In this document: positions 34,706 through 43,533 of the stretch, piece after piece
Layout of the letters: each line of letters begins with the position of its first letter
Position numbering within the stretch: the first letter of the stretch is position 1
Source of the DNA: JBQTGK01 sp052400665
Lineage (GTDB): Bacteria; Bacteroidota; Bacteroidia; Bacteroidales; Marinifilaceae
NCBI GenBank assembly: GCA_052400665.1
Contig: JBQTGK010000004.1
Length of the DNA: 64,000 nucleotides
Strand: one strand, 5' to 3'
The notes under the pieces: model-generated
Database searches by the model: none
Seen by the model: only the letters and a program-made list of their open reading frames with translations
Told to the model about the DNA's origin: nothing
Translations under genes and position numbers: made by a program

Positions 34706-35314
34706 ATTACGATATTGTTATTATTGGAGGAAATCCTGCTGCTTCATCGGCAAAAATGCCCAATAAAGATAAATCAGTATTGGTTATATGAAAAGAGCCA
34801 GAGTCTCTTATTCCTTGTGGTATACCTTATACTTTTGGAACACTTAATCGTGTTGAAGATAATATTAAAAGCATAGAGCCCGCTAAGAAAATGGATGCTG
34901 ATTTTCTTATTGATGAAGTTACCAAGATTGATAGTGATTTTTTAACTTCTTTGGGTGATATATCAATGGGAGCTTCTGGTTTAACCGAAATGTAAGCTAG
35001 TGCTGAAGGCTTTCTGATTTGTAGTAGGGCAAAATATAGGAGTCGATCATCATCCAGATTTATTACCAAATACATCGAAACAGATGGTTAAATTAATTTT
35101 CTCAAAAGGAAGTGGTATTATTTTAGGCGCTCAAATTATTGGAGGAAATTCAACGGGCGAAATCATAAATATACTAGGTTTGACCATTCAAAAACATATG
35201 ACAGCATCAGAGTTGGCAATAATACAATATGGGACACAACCTATACTTACTGCAGGCCCAGGAAATTATCCTATTGTTTTTAGTAACAATGAATGTTATG
35301 CAAAAAATGAATAA
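34702..35314 (+). pseudogene. FAD/NAD-dependent disulfide reductase remnant
   Basis: The start 'NYDIVIIGGNPAASSAK' is the FAD-binding motif. An in-frame TGA interrupts before 'KEPESLIPCGIPYTFGTLNR', which carries the Cys of CoA-disulfide reductase/NADH oxidase-type enzymes. After 'IEPAKKMDADFLIDEV' the middle is lost. The C-terminal dimerisation domain resumes, with a frameshift near 35030, as 'NIGVDHHPDLLPNTSKQM', 'GAQIIGGNSTGEI' and 'YGTQPILTAGPGNYPIV'. An intact enzyme would have about 450 residues. The 76-codon frame at 35084-35314 is only its tail. Clearly inactive. Confidence 0.85.
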
Positions 35315-35445
35315 TTAAAATAAAGGAACAGGTATTTGGTAACAATTAGCTTAATGAAAACTAGTTTTTTTATGAGCTAAGAGGACTTTTTAGATTTGTT
35401 AATAAGGTCTTAGTACAAAGGCAGAATAATATAAAAAATAAGAAG

Positions 35446-35478
35446 AAGCAGTGAGGCATGACCTTACTGCTTTTTTTT
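35446..35478 (+). terminator. intrinsic terminator
   Basis: AAGCAGT-AGG / CCT-ACTGCTT stem followed by T8; end of the decayed operon. Confidence 0.85.
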
Positions 35479-35862
35479 GAGCCTAAAAAATGATATATAA
35501 TGAGTGAAGTTTGATTTATCCCCAAAGAAGAGCGATGCTAATATTAGATGCTTATTGAATCTAATTTTTAACCTATAGCTGACTTATATTAAAAGGTGGT
35601 TTAACCCAATGAACAAAGGAACTCTATGAGTTATATATAACTAGTTGCAATTCACTTTTGTTCATGTTAAATGAAACATACGTTCTTAAATCCACCTCAC
35701 ACTTGCATGTATTGATTACTTATAATCATTTTCTAATCTAATTTTAAATGCTAAAATATTGATGTTTTAATTTGATCTACTAGCTAAAAACAGACACCTA
35801 TGTGTAGGCATATATTCTTGCCCGTTTTTTTTGAATAGTGCTCGTTTTTACCACGAATTATA
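35479..35862. other. intergenic region with imperfect inverted repeat
   Basis: No gene. AGGTGG at 35594 and CCACCT near 35691 bracket a smaller inverted repeat (ATGAACAAAG at 35609, CTTTTGTTCAT at 35655). About 100 bp, could fold as one long hairpin. Otherwise AT-rich. Confidence 0.4.
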
Positions 35863-35876
35863 ATTGGTCGACCAAT
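35863..35876. promoter_or_regulatory. perfect GntR/FadR-type operator palindrome
   Basis: ATTGGTCGACCAAT, a perfect 14-bp dyad, 237 nt before the first gntR gene. FadR-subfamily regulators bind TGGTNNACCA-like sites, so this is a strong operator candidate. Confidence 0.7.
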
Positions 35877-36035
35877 CGTATTAAGCTAATATTTGGTGAA
35901 TATTCAATAATAATTACAACTTTTGCCATTGTGAATCTAAAAAAAATGAAAAAAAACAAACCTTTGCATTCCTTTGTTGTTGGGGTTTGTGGCGATTTGG
36001 TTTGTGCGTTACAGTTTGAAGATAGTAGAATGTAT

Positions 36036-36075
36036 TTTGATAGATAAAAAAGTTTTGTAACTTTGGTGCACCAAT
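36036..36075 (+). promoter_or_regulatory. gntR promoter with overlapping operator
   Basis: -33 TTTG at 36036-36039, 18-nt spacer, -7 TAACTTTG at 36058-36065 (fits TAnnTTTG). The operator TTTGGTGCACCAAT (36062-36075) begins four bases into the -7 box. A bound repressor would block initiation, so autoregulation is likely. Confidence 0.7.
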
Positions 36076-36112
36076 CGCAGGACTGGCAGATGCTAGTAGG
36101 TAAAATGAGATT

Positions 36113-36826
36113 ATGGAGATATTAGATAATTTTAAAGCAATAGAAGTTGAAAGTCTGGTGGATAAGATTATTCGTCAGATTAGAGATTTGATTATTGCGG
36201 GGTATTTAAATCCTGGAGATAAATTACCATCGGAGAGAAAGCTATCAGAAAAGTTTAGTGTTGGTAGAACACATATTAGAAATGCAATTAGAAAATTAGA
36301 TTTTTATGGAATTGTAACAACAAATCCGCAAAGTGGGGTATTTGTTAAAGGTGCTGATATAGCAGCCATGAAAGGTTTAATTACTAATGTGATGAAGATT
36401 GAAGATCCAGATTTCTATTCTTTAGTTGAGACAAGATGTTTTCTAGAGATTTCTTCAGTTGAAAATGCTGCATTAAGAAGAAACGATGAAGATTTGAAGA
36501 GTTTGGAAGAAGCTTGTAAGGCTTATGAAGATAAGGTCCATCAAAATTTACCTCCCGAGAATGAAGATTTTTTATTTCATTTAAAAATAGCAGAAGCTAG
36601 TCATAATTCAGTTAGTAAAACTTTATTGTTAATTGTACTTCCTGATATTCTTGAGATTTATAGACGTGAACATGTTTGTGCTAACGTTGGAGTTAAGAAG
36701 TCGTTTGTAGAGCATAGAAATATATTTAATGCTATTAAAGAAGGTGATCCTGGTTTAGCAGCTAAATATATGAAGGAACACTTAAGCGATGTTTTAGAAT
36801 TCAGTAGAAAAAAACGTAATCTCTAA
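36113..36826 (+). CDS. FadR-subfamily GntR transcriptional regulator (first paralog)
   Basis: 237-residue repressor-type regulator of the alginate locus. The N-terminal winged helix (10-75) has 'GDKLPSERKLSEKFSVGRTH', the usual GntR recognition core. The C-terminal all-helical FCD domain (about 95-230) has metal-ligand-like positions in 'FLFHLKIAEASHNS' and 'VEHRNIFNAI'. Uronate-derived ligands are typical for this subfamily (UxuR/ExuR/KdgR-like), so a KDG- or DEH-type effector is plausible. It is about 60% identical by eye to the regulator at 54802. Two operator-like palindromes lie upstream, one over its promoter. susC starts 184 nt downstream on the same strand. Confidence 0.9.
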   Translation: MEILDNFKAIEVESLVDKIIRQIRDLIIAGYLNPGDKLPSERKLSEKFSVGRTHIRNAIRKLDFYGIVTTNPQSGVFVKGADIAAMKGLITNVMKIEDPDFYSLVETRCFLEISSVENAALRRNDEDLKSLEEACKAYEDKVHQNLPPENEDFLFHLKIAEASHNSVSKTLLLIVLPDILEIYRREHVCANVGVKKSFVEHRNIFNAIKEGDPGLAAKYMKEHLSDVLEFSRKKRNL

Positions 36827-37010
36827 ATTTAATTCTTGCTGATTATTTATAAGTTACGGTATGAAGCAAGTCAATAATAAAAAGCAGTTTTAATAATTGC
36901 GTATACTTTTTGTGTTAAGGACTGTCAAGATGGGCCCTAGACCTTATTTAGCACTTTATAAGTATTGTGTGAAATTTTTTAATCTAACCAATTTTACTAA
37001 AACAAGTGAA

Positions 37011-40000
37011 ATGAAAAGAAAAATCCTAATGCTAATGGTTTTATTGACAGGATTCTCATCCTATTTGTTTGCTCAGCAAACGATTACGGGGAATGTTGTT
37101 GATAAGGAAGACAATTCGCCTTTAATAGGTGTAAGTGTATATGAAAAGGGTACTACTAATGGTACTGTTACCGATTTTGATGGTAACTATACTTTAAGTG
37201 TATCCGGATCTGAAAGTATATTGGTATACTCGTTTGTAGGATATCAAACGATTGAGAAACTTGCAGGTGCCTTAACTACTATAGATATAGTAATGGGTGC
37301 TGATACTGAAAGTTTAGAAGAAGTTGTTGTGGTTGGATATGGTACTCAAAAAAAATCACATCTTACTGGAGCTATTTCTAAAGTTGTGAATGAAAACATG
37401 GAACAAGTAGCAGTAGCTCGTGTCGATGACGCTTTAGTTGGTAAAATATCAGGTGTTAATATTCAAGCGACTGATGGAGGAGCAGGTACTGCCCCAACTA
37501 TTCGAATTAGAGGAACGGGATCTATTAGTGGTAGTTCTAGTCCATTAATTGTTGTTGATGGTATTGTTGTTGATTCAGATTATTTGGGTAACCTGGATAT
37601 GAATGATGTAGCTTCATTTGAGGTTTTAAAAGATGCTGCCTCGGCTGCAATTTATGGTTCTAGAGGTGCGAATGGTGTAATCATGATTACATCAAAACAA
37701 GGTAAAGCAGGAAAAACAAAATTTAACTATAATTCTTATTTTGGGTTTAAAGAAGCTCATAAGAGTGATGCTTATGACTTTTCTATAGCTGAAACCGCTG
37801 CTGCCGAAAAGGCCGCTTTGGGTGCAATTTCGGATAAAACACGCTATAAGCAAATGATAGGTGTTGATAGATCTTGGCAAGATGTTATTTTTGATGGTGG
37901 TACAATCCAAAATCACTCACTTAGTGCAAGAGGAGGAAACGAGAATACGAAATTTAGTACTGCTTTAAATTATTCACATGATGAAGGTGTTCTTCTAACA
38001 GATGATTATAAAAAATATAGTCTGAAATTAAAATTAGATACGAAAATTTCAGATAAATTCTCAATGGGTGTAAATTTATCTCCTTCTTATTCAAACAGAA
38101 GAAGATTTGATGGCTCAACACATGATATTTTACGTCAAACTGTTTGGTTGCCAGTATATCATGACGAGAATACAATTCAGTATGTTGATAGAAACACATA
38201 TCCTGATGTGCAGGTAGGTGATTATGCTTTTCAGCGTCATTTTGATAATTATATATTGGATGGTAACGAAGTAGATATTAGTAATACTTCAAATGCCAAC
38301 CCTGCTGCTAAAGTTTTAGAAAGAGATTATACTTATAAGAAGTTTAAAATGTATGGTAGTGTTTATGCCAAGTATAAAATAATTAAGGGATTAAACTTTA
38401 AGACTACAATTGGTGGTTCTTTCCAGAATACAGATGTTAGAAGATGGCAGGGACCTTTAGCACATAGAAATGGTGCCGATAATACTCAGCTGTATGAATC
38501 CAATCAAAACAGTATTCATTTAGTTAATGATAACTTCTTTAACTACAGTAAAAGAATGGGTGATCACGACATTAGCGCTATTTTAGGTGTGTCGGTTGAA
38601 ACTTGGGAGACTGAATTTTCTAAGATGTCAGGAACAGATTATGATTTTGATTATATTCAAAACATGAGTGCAGCAGGTACAATTAGTTCTGCAGAATCAG
38701 GAAAATATGAAGAACGTTTATTATCCTTCACAAGTAGGGTAAATTATGCTTACAAAGACAAATATTTGGCATCAGCTAGTTTCAGACGTGACGGTAGTTC
38801 TCGATTTGGTGCGGATACTAAATATGGTAATTTTACTGCATTCTCATTGGGTTGGAGACTTACAGAAGAAGATTTCTTAGAAGACAATGGAGTTATAGAT
38901 AACTTAAAACTTCGATTTAGTTATGGTGTTACTGGTAATAATGCAATTGATGCAAGTACTGTTTATGAAGAGACATACCCTTATTTAGCGTTATTGGAAA
39001 CTTCAACCGCTATTGTAAATGGTGCAGCGGCTACAGGTTTTAATGCATTGAATATCTCAAATCCTGATTTGGGATGGGAAAAATCAGTAGAATTTAATCC
39101 TGGTGTTGATTTTATGTTATTTAATGGTTTACTTTCTGGTTCATTCGATTATTATAAGAGAACCAGTGATAATTTAATTCTGGAGAATCCTGTTTCATCA
39201 ACTACTGGTTTTAATGCGGCTCTTATTAATAGAGGTGAGGTCGAAAATAGTGGTATTGAAATTGAGTTAAGATCTAGAGTTAATATTACAGAGGACTTTA
39301 CTTGGACAGGTACCTTACTGGCATCTAAGAATAAAAATAAGTTAAACGATTTTGCAGAATCTAATGGTCAAATTCAAAGTGTTGATTCTAAGAGAGCTGC
39401 TGAATGGATTAATCAGGAAGGTTTGCCAATTTCATCATTCTATGGTTGGGTAGTTGATAAAGATATTCCATTAGAATATATAAATAATCCATACCATCCT
39501 GTAGGAGGGGAAGCTCAAGATGTTTATGTGAAAGATTTAAATGGTGATGGTATTATCGATGACGAAGATAAAGCGGTTTTGGGTAACCCTTACCCAGAAT
39601 TGATTTGGAGTTTCTCGAATGATTTTAAATATAAAAACTTCGATTTTAGTTTTATGTTCCAGGGATCTCACGGTGCTGAGGTAAGAAATATGGGAGATCA
39701 ATATATTTTTAATCAATTTAATAGTAGTCAGGATTTTGATCCTGCAACAACTCCTAATCAACAGTTTATTAAGCAAAAGATCTTTACAGATGATATTGTT
39801 CAGGATGCATCTTATATCGCATTAAGAAATATCAATATCGGATATTCATTCGGAAAAGAATTATTAGGTAAAACTTTTATAGAGAAAGCCAGAGTATATG
39901 TGTCTGCTCAAAACTTGTTTTATTTAACAGCAGATGATTATACAGGTTTTAATCCTGAGTCTGTAGATTCTACTTCTCCAACGACTTACGGTTACCAGAG

Positions 40001-40055
40001 AGCTGGGTCTCCAATTTATAGAACAATAAGTGTAGGTTTTAACCTAGATTTTTAA
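37011..40055 (+). CDS. susC: SusC-like TonB-dependent outer-membrane transporter
   Basis: Imports alginate oligosaccharides across the outer membrane together with the SusD protein that follows. 1014 residues from the ATG at 37011; a TTG start 114 nt upstream is rejected since the signal peptide 'MLMVLLTGFSSYLFAQQ' comes right after the chosen ATG. Domains: carboxypeptidase-like 'TITGNVVDKEDNSPLIGVSV' (about 25-110), the SusC-typical 'EEVVVVGYGTQKKSHLTGAI', plug ('SFEVLKDAASAAIYGSRGAN') and a 22-strand barrel ending 'RTISVGFNLDF'. An ACCAAT half-operator lies at 36987-36992, 18 nt before the start codon. First structural gene of the alginate operon; substrate is inferred from the PL7/PL6/PL17 genes behind it. 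Confidence 0.93.
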   Translation: MKRKILMLMVLLTGFSSYLFAQQTITGNVVDKEDNSPLIGVSVYEKGTTNGTVTDFDGNYTLSVSGSESILVYSFVGYQTIEKLAGALTTIDIVMGADTESLEEVVVVGYGTQKKSHLTGAISKVVNENMEQVAVARVDDALVGKISGVNIQATDGGAGTAPTIRIRGTGSISGSSSPLIVVDGIVVDSDYLGNLDMNDVASFEVLKDAASAAIYGSRGANGVIMITSKQGKAGKTKFNYNSYFGFKEAHKSDAYDFSIAETAAAEKAALGAISDKTRYKQMIGVDRSWQDVIFDGGTIQNHSLSARGGNENTKFSTALNYSHDEGVLLTDDYKKYSLKLKLDTKISDKFSMGVNLSPSYSNRRRFDGSTHDILRQTVWLPVYHDENTIQYVDRNTYPDVQVGDYAFQRHFDNYILDGNEVDISNTSNANPAAKVLERDYTYKKFKMYGSVYAKYKIIKGLNFKTTIGGSFQNTDVRRWQGPLAHRNGADNTQLYESNQNSIHLVNDNFFNYSKRMGDHDISAILGVSVETWETEFSKMSGTDYDFDYIQNMSAAGTISSAESGKYEERLLSFTSRVNYAYKDKYLASASFRRDGSSRFGADTKYGNFTAFSLGWRLTEEDFLEDNGVIDNLKLRFSYGVTGNNAIDASTVYEETYPYLALLETSTAIVNGAAATGFNALNISNPDLGWEKSVEFNPGVDFMLFNGLLSGSFDYYKRTSDNLILENPVSSTTGFNAALINRGEVENSGIEIELRSRVNITEDFTWTGTLLASKNKNKLNDFAESNGQIQSVDSKRAAEWINQEGLPISSFYGWVVDKDIPLEYINNPYHPVGGEAQDVYVKDLNGDGIIDDEDKAVLGNPYPELIWSFSNDFKYKNFDFSFMFQGSHGAEVRNMGDQYIFNQFNSSQDFDPATTPNQQFIKQKIFTDDIVQDASYIALRNINIGYSFGKELLGKTFIEKARVYVSAQNLFYLTADDYTGFNPESVDSTSPTTYGYQRAGSPIYRTISVGFNLDF

Positions 40056-40074
40056 TCTAAAAAACAAGATAGAC

Positions 40075-41499
40075 ATGATTAAATATATAAGTAAAATAGC
40101 AGTGCTTCTAATACTAATCGTATTTACTGCTTGTGAAGACTCATTTTTGAGTCCAGAGCCTACAGGTGTGATATCTTCCGATGACTTCTTTAATGATGAT
40201 ACAGAATTAGAAGCTGGTCTCATAAATATGTATGATGGTATTCAGGGAGTCAACTCTACTAGTACGTCCGATAATCACGGTATAATGTACGAGTATTTCC
40301 TAACTGAGATGAGAAGTGATAACACTAAAACTAAGAGTAGTGAAGGTGAAGATGCACAGTTCGAAAGTTTTACTGTAGAAGCTACCAATGGTAGAGTTTC
40401 AAATTACTATGATAGTTTTTATAACATCATTTATAGAGCAAATCTAGTTCTAGAAAACCTGGGAGTAGCTTCAGAAGAAGCTAAAGGTGCTTTTGAAGGT
40501 GAAGCAAAGTTTGTTAGGGCTTATGCGTATTTCAATTTAGTACGATTGTTTGGCGATGTTCCTTTGGTTGAAAAAGTGATTGTTCCAGATGATTCAGAAA
40601 CAGCGTATACACGAGTAGCTACTGCAACAATTTATGACTTAATTGAATCAGATTTACAAACTGCAATTGCTAATCTTGATAATACCTATAAAGGAAGAGC
40701 TTCAAAAGCTGCAGCTCAGGCATTATTAGCTAAAGTATATTTAACTCAAGGTGAAAATTACGACTTGGCACAAAGCTTATGTGAGGATGTAATGGGTAGT
40801 GGATTTGCTTTGGAAGCTAATTTTAAAGATGTATTCTATAATGAACTAAATAACGAAATTATTTTTGCTATTGAATACATTGGAGATGTTGTAGATGATA
40901 GCCAGAACTTCTCTGCTGAATGGCTAAATGCTGTTGGTAGAACTAGTGGGGTTAACTATGTTACTGATGATGCTCGTGAGGCCTTAGATGCAATGGGAGG
41001 AAACAGAACCATGTATTCTTATCGTCAAGATGTATTGCAACCTACAAAATATCAGGCCGTTAAATATCTTCCAAATGGAGATGAAAGCTTAGGGATAAAT
41101 TCTACTTCTAGTGATCCTCAGAAAGCGGGTAACGATTGGATTATATTACGTTATGCAGATGTATTGTTAATGCATGTCGAAGCGATTATGGCTGGAGCTA
41201 ATGAAACATCAAGTTCAACAGCTATCAGTTCTTTTAAACAAGTGAGAGATAGAGCTGGAATTACAGATGTTATAACTTCAATTACAAAAGAAGATCTATT
41301 GAACGAACGTAGAGTTGAATTAGCATTCGAAAACCACAGATTTTTTGATTTAGTTCGTTTTGGAAAGGCTCAAGAGGTGTTATCTGCGTTTTCTACAGCA
41401 ACAGGTGGAAGTTTCTCAGCAACTGATTTATTGTTACCAATACCTCAGAGAGAAATTAACTTAAGTAATGGATTGCTAACGCAGAATCCTGGTTACTAG
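40075..41499 (+). CDS. susD: SusD-like glycan-binding lipoprotein
   Basis: Surface lipoprotein of 474 residues that caps SusC and delivers oligosaccharide. Lipobox 'LIVFTAC'. It has the SusD helical TPR scaffold: 'FEGEAKFVRAYAYFNLVRLF', 'RASKAAAQALLAKVYLTQGE', and near the end 'LLNERRVELAFENHRFFDLV' and 'LLPIPQREINLSNGLLTQNPGY', which are SusD hallmarks. 19 nt after susC, in the same operon. Specific for alginate by context. Confidence 0.93.
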   Translation: MIKYISKIAVLLILIVFTACEDSFLSPEPTGVISSDDFFNDDTELEAGLINMYDGIQGVNSTSTSDNHGIMYEYFLTEMRSDNTKTKSSEGEDAQFESFTVEATNGRVSNYYDSFYNIIYRANLVLENLGVASEEAKGAFEGEAKFVRAYAYFNLVRLFGDVPLVEKVIVPDDSETAYTRVATATIYDLIESDLQTAIANLDNTYKGRASKAAAQALLAKVYLTQGENYDLAQSLCEDVMGSGFALEANFKDVFYNELNNEIIFAIEYIGDVVDDSQNFSAEWLNAVGRTSGVNYVTDDAREALDAMGGNRTMYSYRQDVLQPTKYQAVKYLPNGDESLGINSTSSDPQKAGNDWIILRYADVLLMHVEAIMAGANETSSSTAISSFKQVRDRAGITDVITSITKEDLLNERRVELAFENHRFFDLVRFGKAQEVLSAFSTATGGSFSATDLLLPIPQREINLSNGLLTQNPGY

Positions 41500-41528
41500 G
41501 AATTGTTTAATGATTAATTTGATTTAAA

Positions 41529-42410
41529 ATGAAAAATAAGATATTGAATTTAAACCTAAATCAGAGCTCTGTTTGGAAGTTGATGATCTTAGTATTAGCA
41601 CTTTCCTTTACAGCTTGTGATTTTGAATACGATTTGCCAGAAGCAAATTCTAAGGCAGATGAAACGGCACCAACTGCATATTTTACGTATGCTCAAGGTC
41701 AGGGTACTGCTGAGGAGTGGAAAGATTATACATTCTCAAATCTATCTAATAGTGCTACTGATTACGTATGGGATTTTGGAGATGGTAATACATCAACAGA
41801 TAAAGATGGTAAAAATACCTATCCTGGAGAAGGAACCTATACAGTAACCTTAACTTCTTCTGATAAATTGGGAGTAACAAGTACTTATTCTGAAACAATT
41901 GAGGTTGTTGAGCCAGAAGCTCCATCTGCAATAGAATTAGTTATATTGAATCCTAGTTTTGATGAGCCAGGTGATGATGGGAAATATACCTCTCCTTGGG
42001 TTGATGGTAATATGGGTAAAACCATACAAATTTCTACGAGCACAAGTTTTGTAGGAGGTAAATCATCTAAATTTCCAACTGCTGTTACAGATCCTAGAAT
42101 TGCGTATCAATCGGGTATTGCTGTTACGCCAAATACAGATTATACAATTACTTATTATTATTCAATTGAAACAGGTGATCCTTCAACTAATACTGTTGCT
42201 GTTTTAGCCGGCACTGTTACTTCTCCTGATGATGTTGCTGCTGCAACTCTTACATCTTTTACAGGTGATGTTCAAGGAGGTAAAAGTGATTTTCAAAAAG
42301 TAACTTTAGCTTTTAATACCGGAGTTAACACATCTATTTCTATTCATATTTCAAATACTGGAACTAAAACTTCTTATGTTGAGGAGTTTACTTCTGCTAT
42401 TGTTGAATAA
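41529..42410 (+). CDS. PKD-domain surface lipoprotein, putative alginate-binding protein
   Basis: 293-residue lipoprotein ('LALSFTACDF'). Residues 45-130 are a PKD domain ('DYVWDFGDGNTSTDK', 'EGTYTVTLTSSDKLG'). Residues 135-293 form a beta-sandwich of CBM4/9-like look ('VILNPSFDEPGDDGKYTSPW', 'TPNTDYTITYYYSIE'). It occupies the SusE/SusF position after susD, so it is likely a surface glycan-binding protein. No catalytic residues recognised. 29 nt after susD and 20 nt before PL7. Confidence 0.75.
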   Translation: MKNKILNLNLNQSSVWKLMILVLALSFTACDFEYDLPEANSKADETAPTAYFTYAQGQGTAEEWKDYTFSNLSNSATDYVWDFGDGNTSTDKDGKNTYPGEGTYTVTLTSSDKLGVTSTYSETIEVVEPEAPSAIELVILNPSFDEPGDDGKYTSPWVDGNMGKTIQISTSTSFVGGKSSKFPTAVTDPRIAYQSGIAVTPNTDYTITYYYSIETGDPSTNTVAVLAGTVTSPDDVAAATLTSFTGDVQGGKSDFQKVTLAFNTGVNTSISIHISNTGTKTSYVEEFTSAIVE

Positions 42411-42430
42411 ATAAGTATAATTAAGAGAAT

Positions 42431-43333
42431 ATGCTTAAGTCATTTAAAAATATAATTTTACTGGTGATCAGTTTGTCTGTTTCAATGACAAGTATTAGTT
42501 GTCAGAGCTCATCTGATGATGCAGTAGAGGATTCACCAGAAATCATTACTCCTGAAGAACAGGAAGATGATTATAAATTACCAAATATTGATTTAAGTAA
42601 CTGGAAAGTAACACTTCCGATTGGAAATCCAACGGAAGTGTTACCTCCCGAAATATTGGATTATGCAACAAATGAAACATTAAAACCTTTCATGTATAAC
42701 GACTCTATCGAAGGAACCTTAGTGTTTTATACCTATCCTGGAGCAACAACTAACAATACTTCTTATTCAAGAACTGAATTGAGAGAGTTGATGAATCCGG
42801 AAGATAAAGGGGATACGAATTGGACATTTGCTCAGGGTGGATATATGAAAGGAACATTGGCTATGTCCGATATTTCTAAAGATGACGATGGTGACTATCA
42901 TCGAGCTATCATTATGCAAATCCATGGTAGGTTAACAGATGAGCAGAGAGATTTAATAGGAGAAGATGATAACAATGCTCCTCCAATACTAAAGATATAT
43001 TGGACCGATGGAGCTGTTAGAGTAAAAACAAAAGTCCTAAAAGATCTAAATGCTTCCTACGAAGAGTTACTTGAAACAGATGCATGGGGAGATGATGATG
43101 GATATACTTTTTCTGAATCTGTTGGTTTTGGAAAATTCACATTAGAAGTGAAAGTATCAGATGGTAGAATGGAAGTGATTTTGAATGATAAAGAGTCGGT
43201 AGTTTATGATGATATCCATATTGAAAAATGGGGAGTGTTTGAAAACTATTTTAAGGCTGGGAATTATTTAGTTTCAAAAGATTCTGATGCGTTTTCAAAA
43301 GTACAATACTATGAATTAGAAGTAAGTCATTAA
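42431..43333 (+). CDS. PL7 alginate lyase lipoprotein
   Basis: 300-residue beta-jelly-roll endo-lyase that splits alginate by beta-elimination at the cell surface. Lipobox 'TSISCQ' (Cys 24) followed by an acidic linker (30-50), a surface-export-type sequence. The three conserved PL7 blocks are all present: 'SYSRTELREL' (RTELR 114-118), 'IIMQIHGR' with catalytic His 165, and 'NYFKAGNYLVS' with the catalytic Tyr near 275. The QIH form is usually associated with preference for guluronate-containing blocks. The PL7 domain starts at 'LSNWKVTLPIG'. A 200-nt gap with no gene follows, which may carry an internal promoter. Confidence 0.93.
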   Translation: MLKSFKNIILLVISLSVSMTSISCQSSSDDAVEDSPEIITPEEQEDDYKLPNIDLSNWKVTLPIGNPTEVLPPEILDYATNETLKPFMYNDSIEGTLVFYTYPGATTNNTSYSRTELRELMNPEDKGDTNWTFAQGGYMKGTLAMSDISKDDDGDYHRAIIMQIHGRLTDEQRDLIGEDDNNAPPILKIYWTDGAVRVKTKVLKDLNASYEELLETDAWGDDDGYTFSESVGFGKFTLEVKVSDGRMEVILNDKESVVYDDIHIEKWGVFENYFKAGNYLVSKDSDAFSKVQYYELEVSH

Positions 43334-43533
43334 TAAATAAGGGTTTTTTTATCTCGAGCCAAATAAAATACAGAGAGATTAGTAGGAGCAGGGGTAAGTT
43401 AATCCAAAATATAGAATAATAGATTAGTAGTTTTTATTAAGTACACTGTGTGAAGGAGTTTCCAATTGGGTTTTGTGGACTCCAACACAACAGTTAGAGA
43501 TTACTTAAGAATCAAATTTTACAAAAGAATCAG

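Noticed and set aside
35838..36047. 69-codon frame before the first gntR
   Set aside because: Spans operator and promoter sequence; composition is not protein-like.
36897..37010. TTG-initiated extension of SusC
   Set aside because: 38 residues before a standard signal peptide; no ribosome-binding site; ATG 37011 fits the family.
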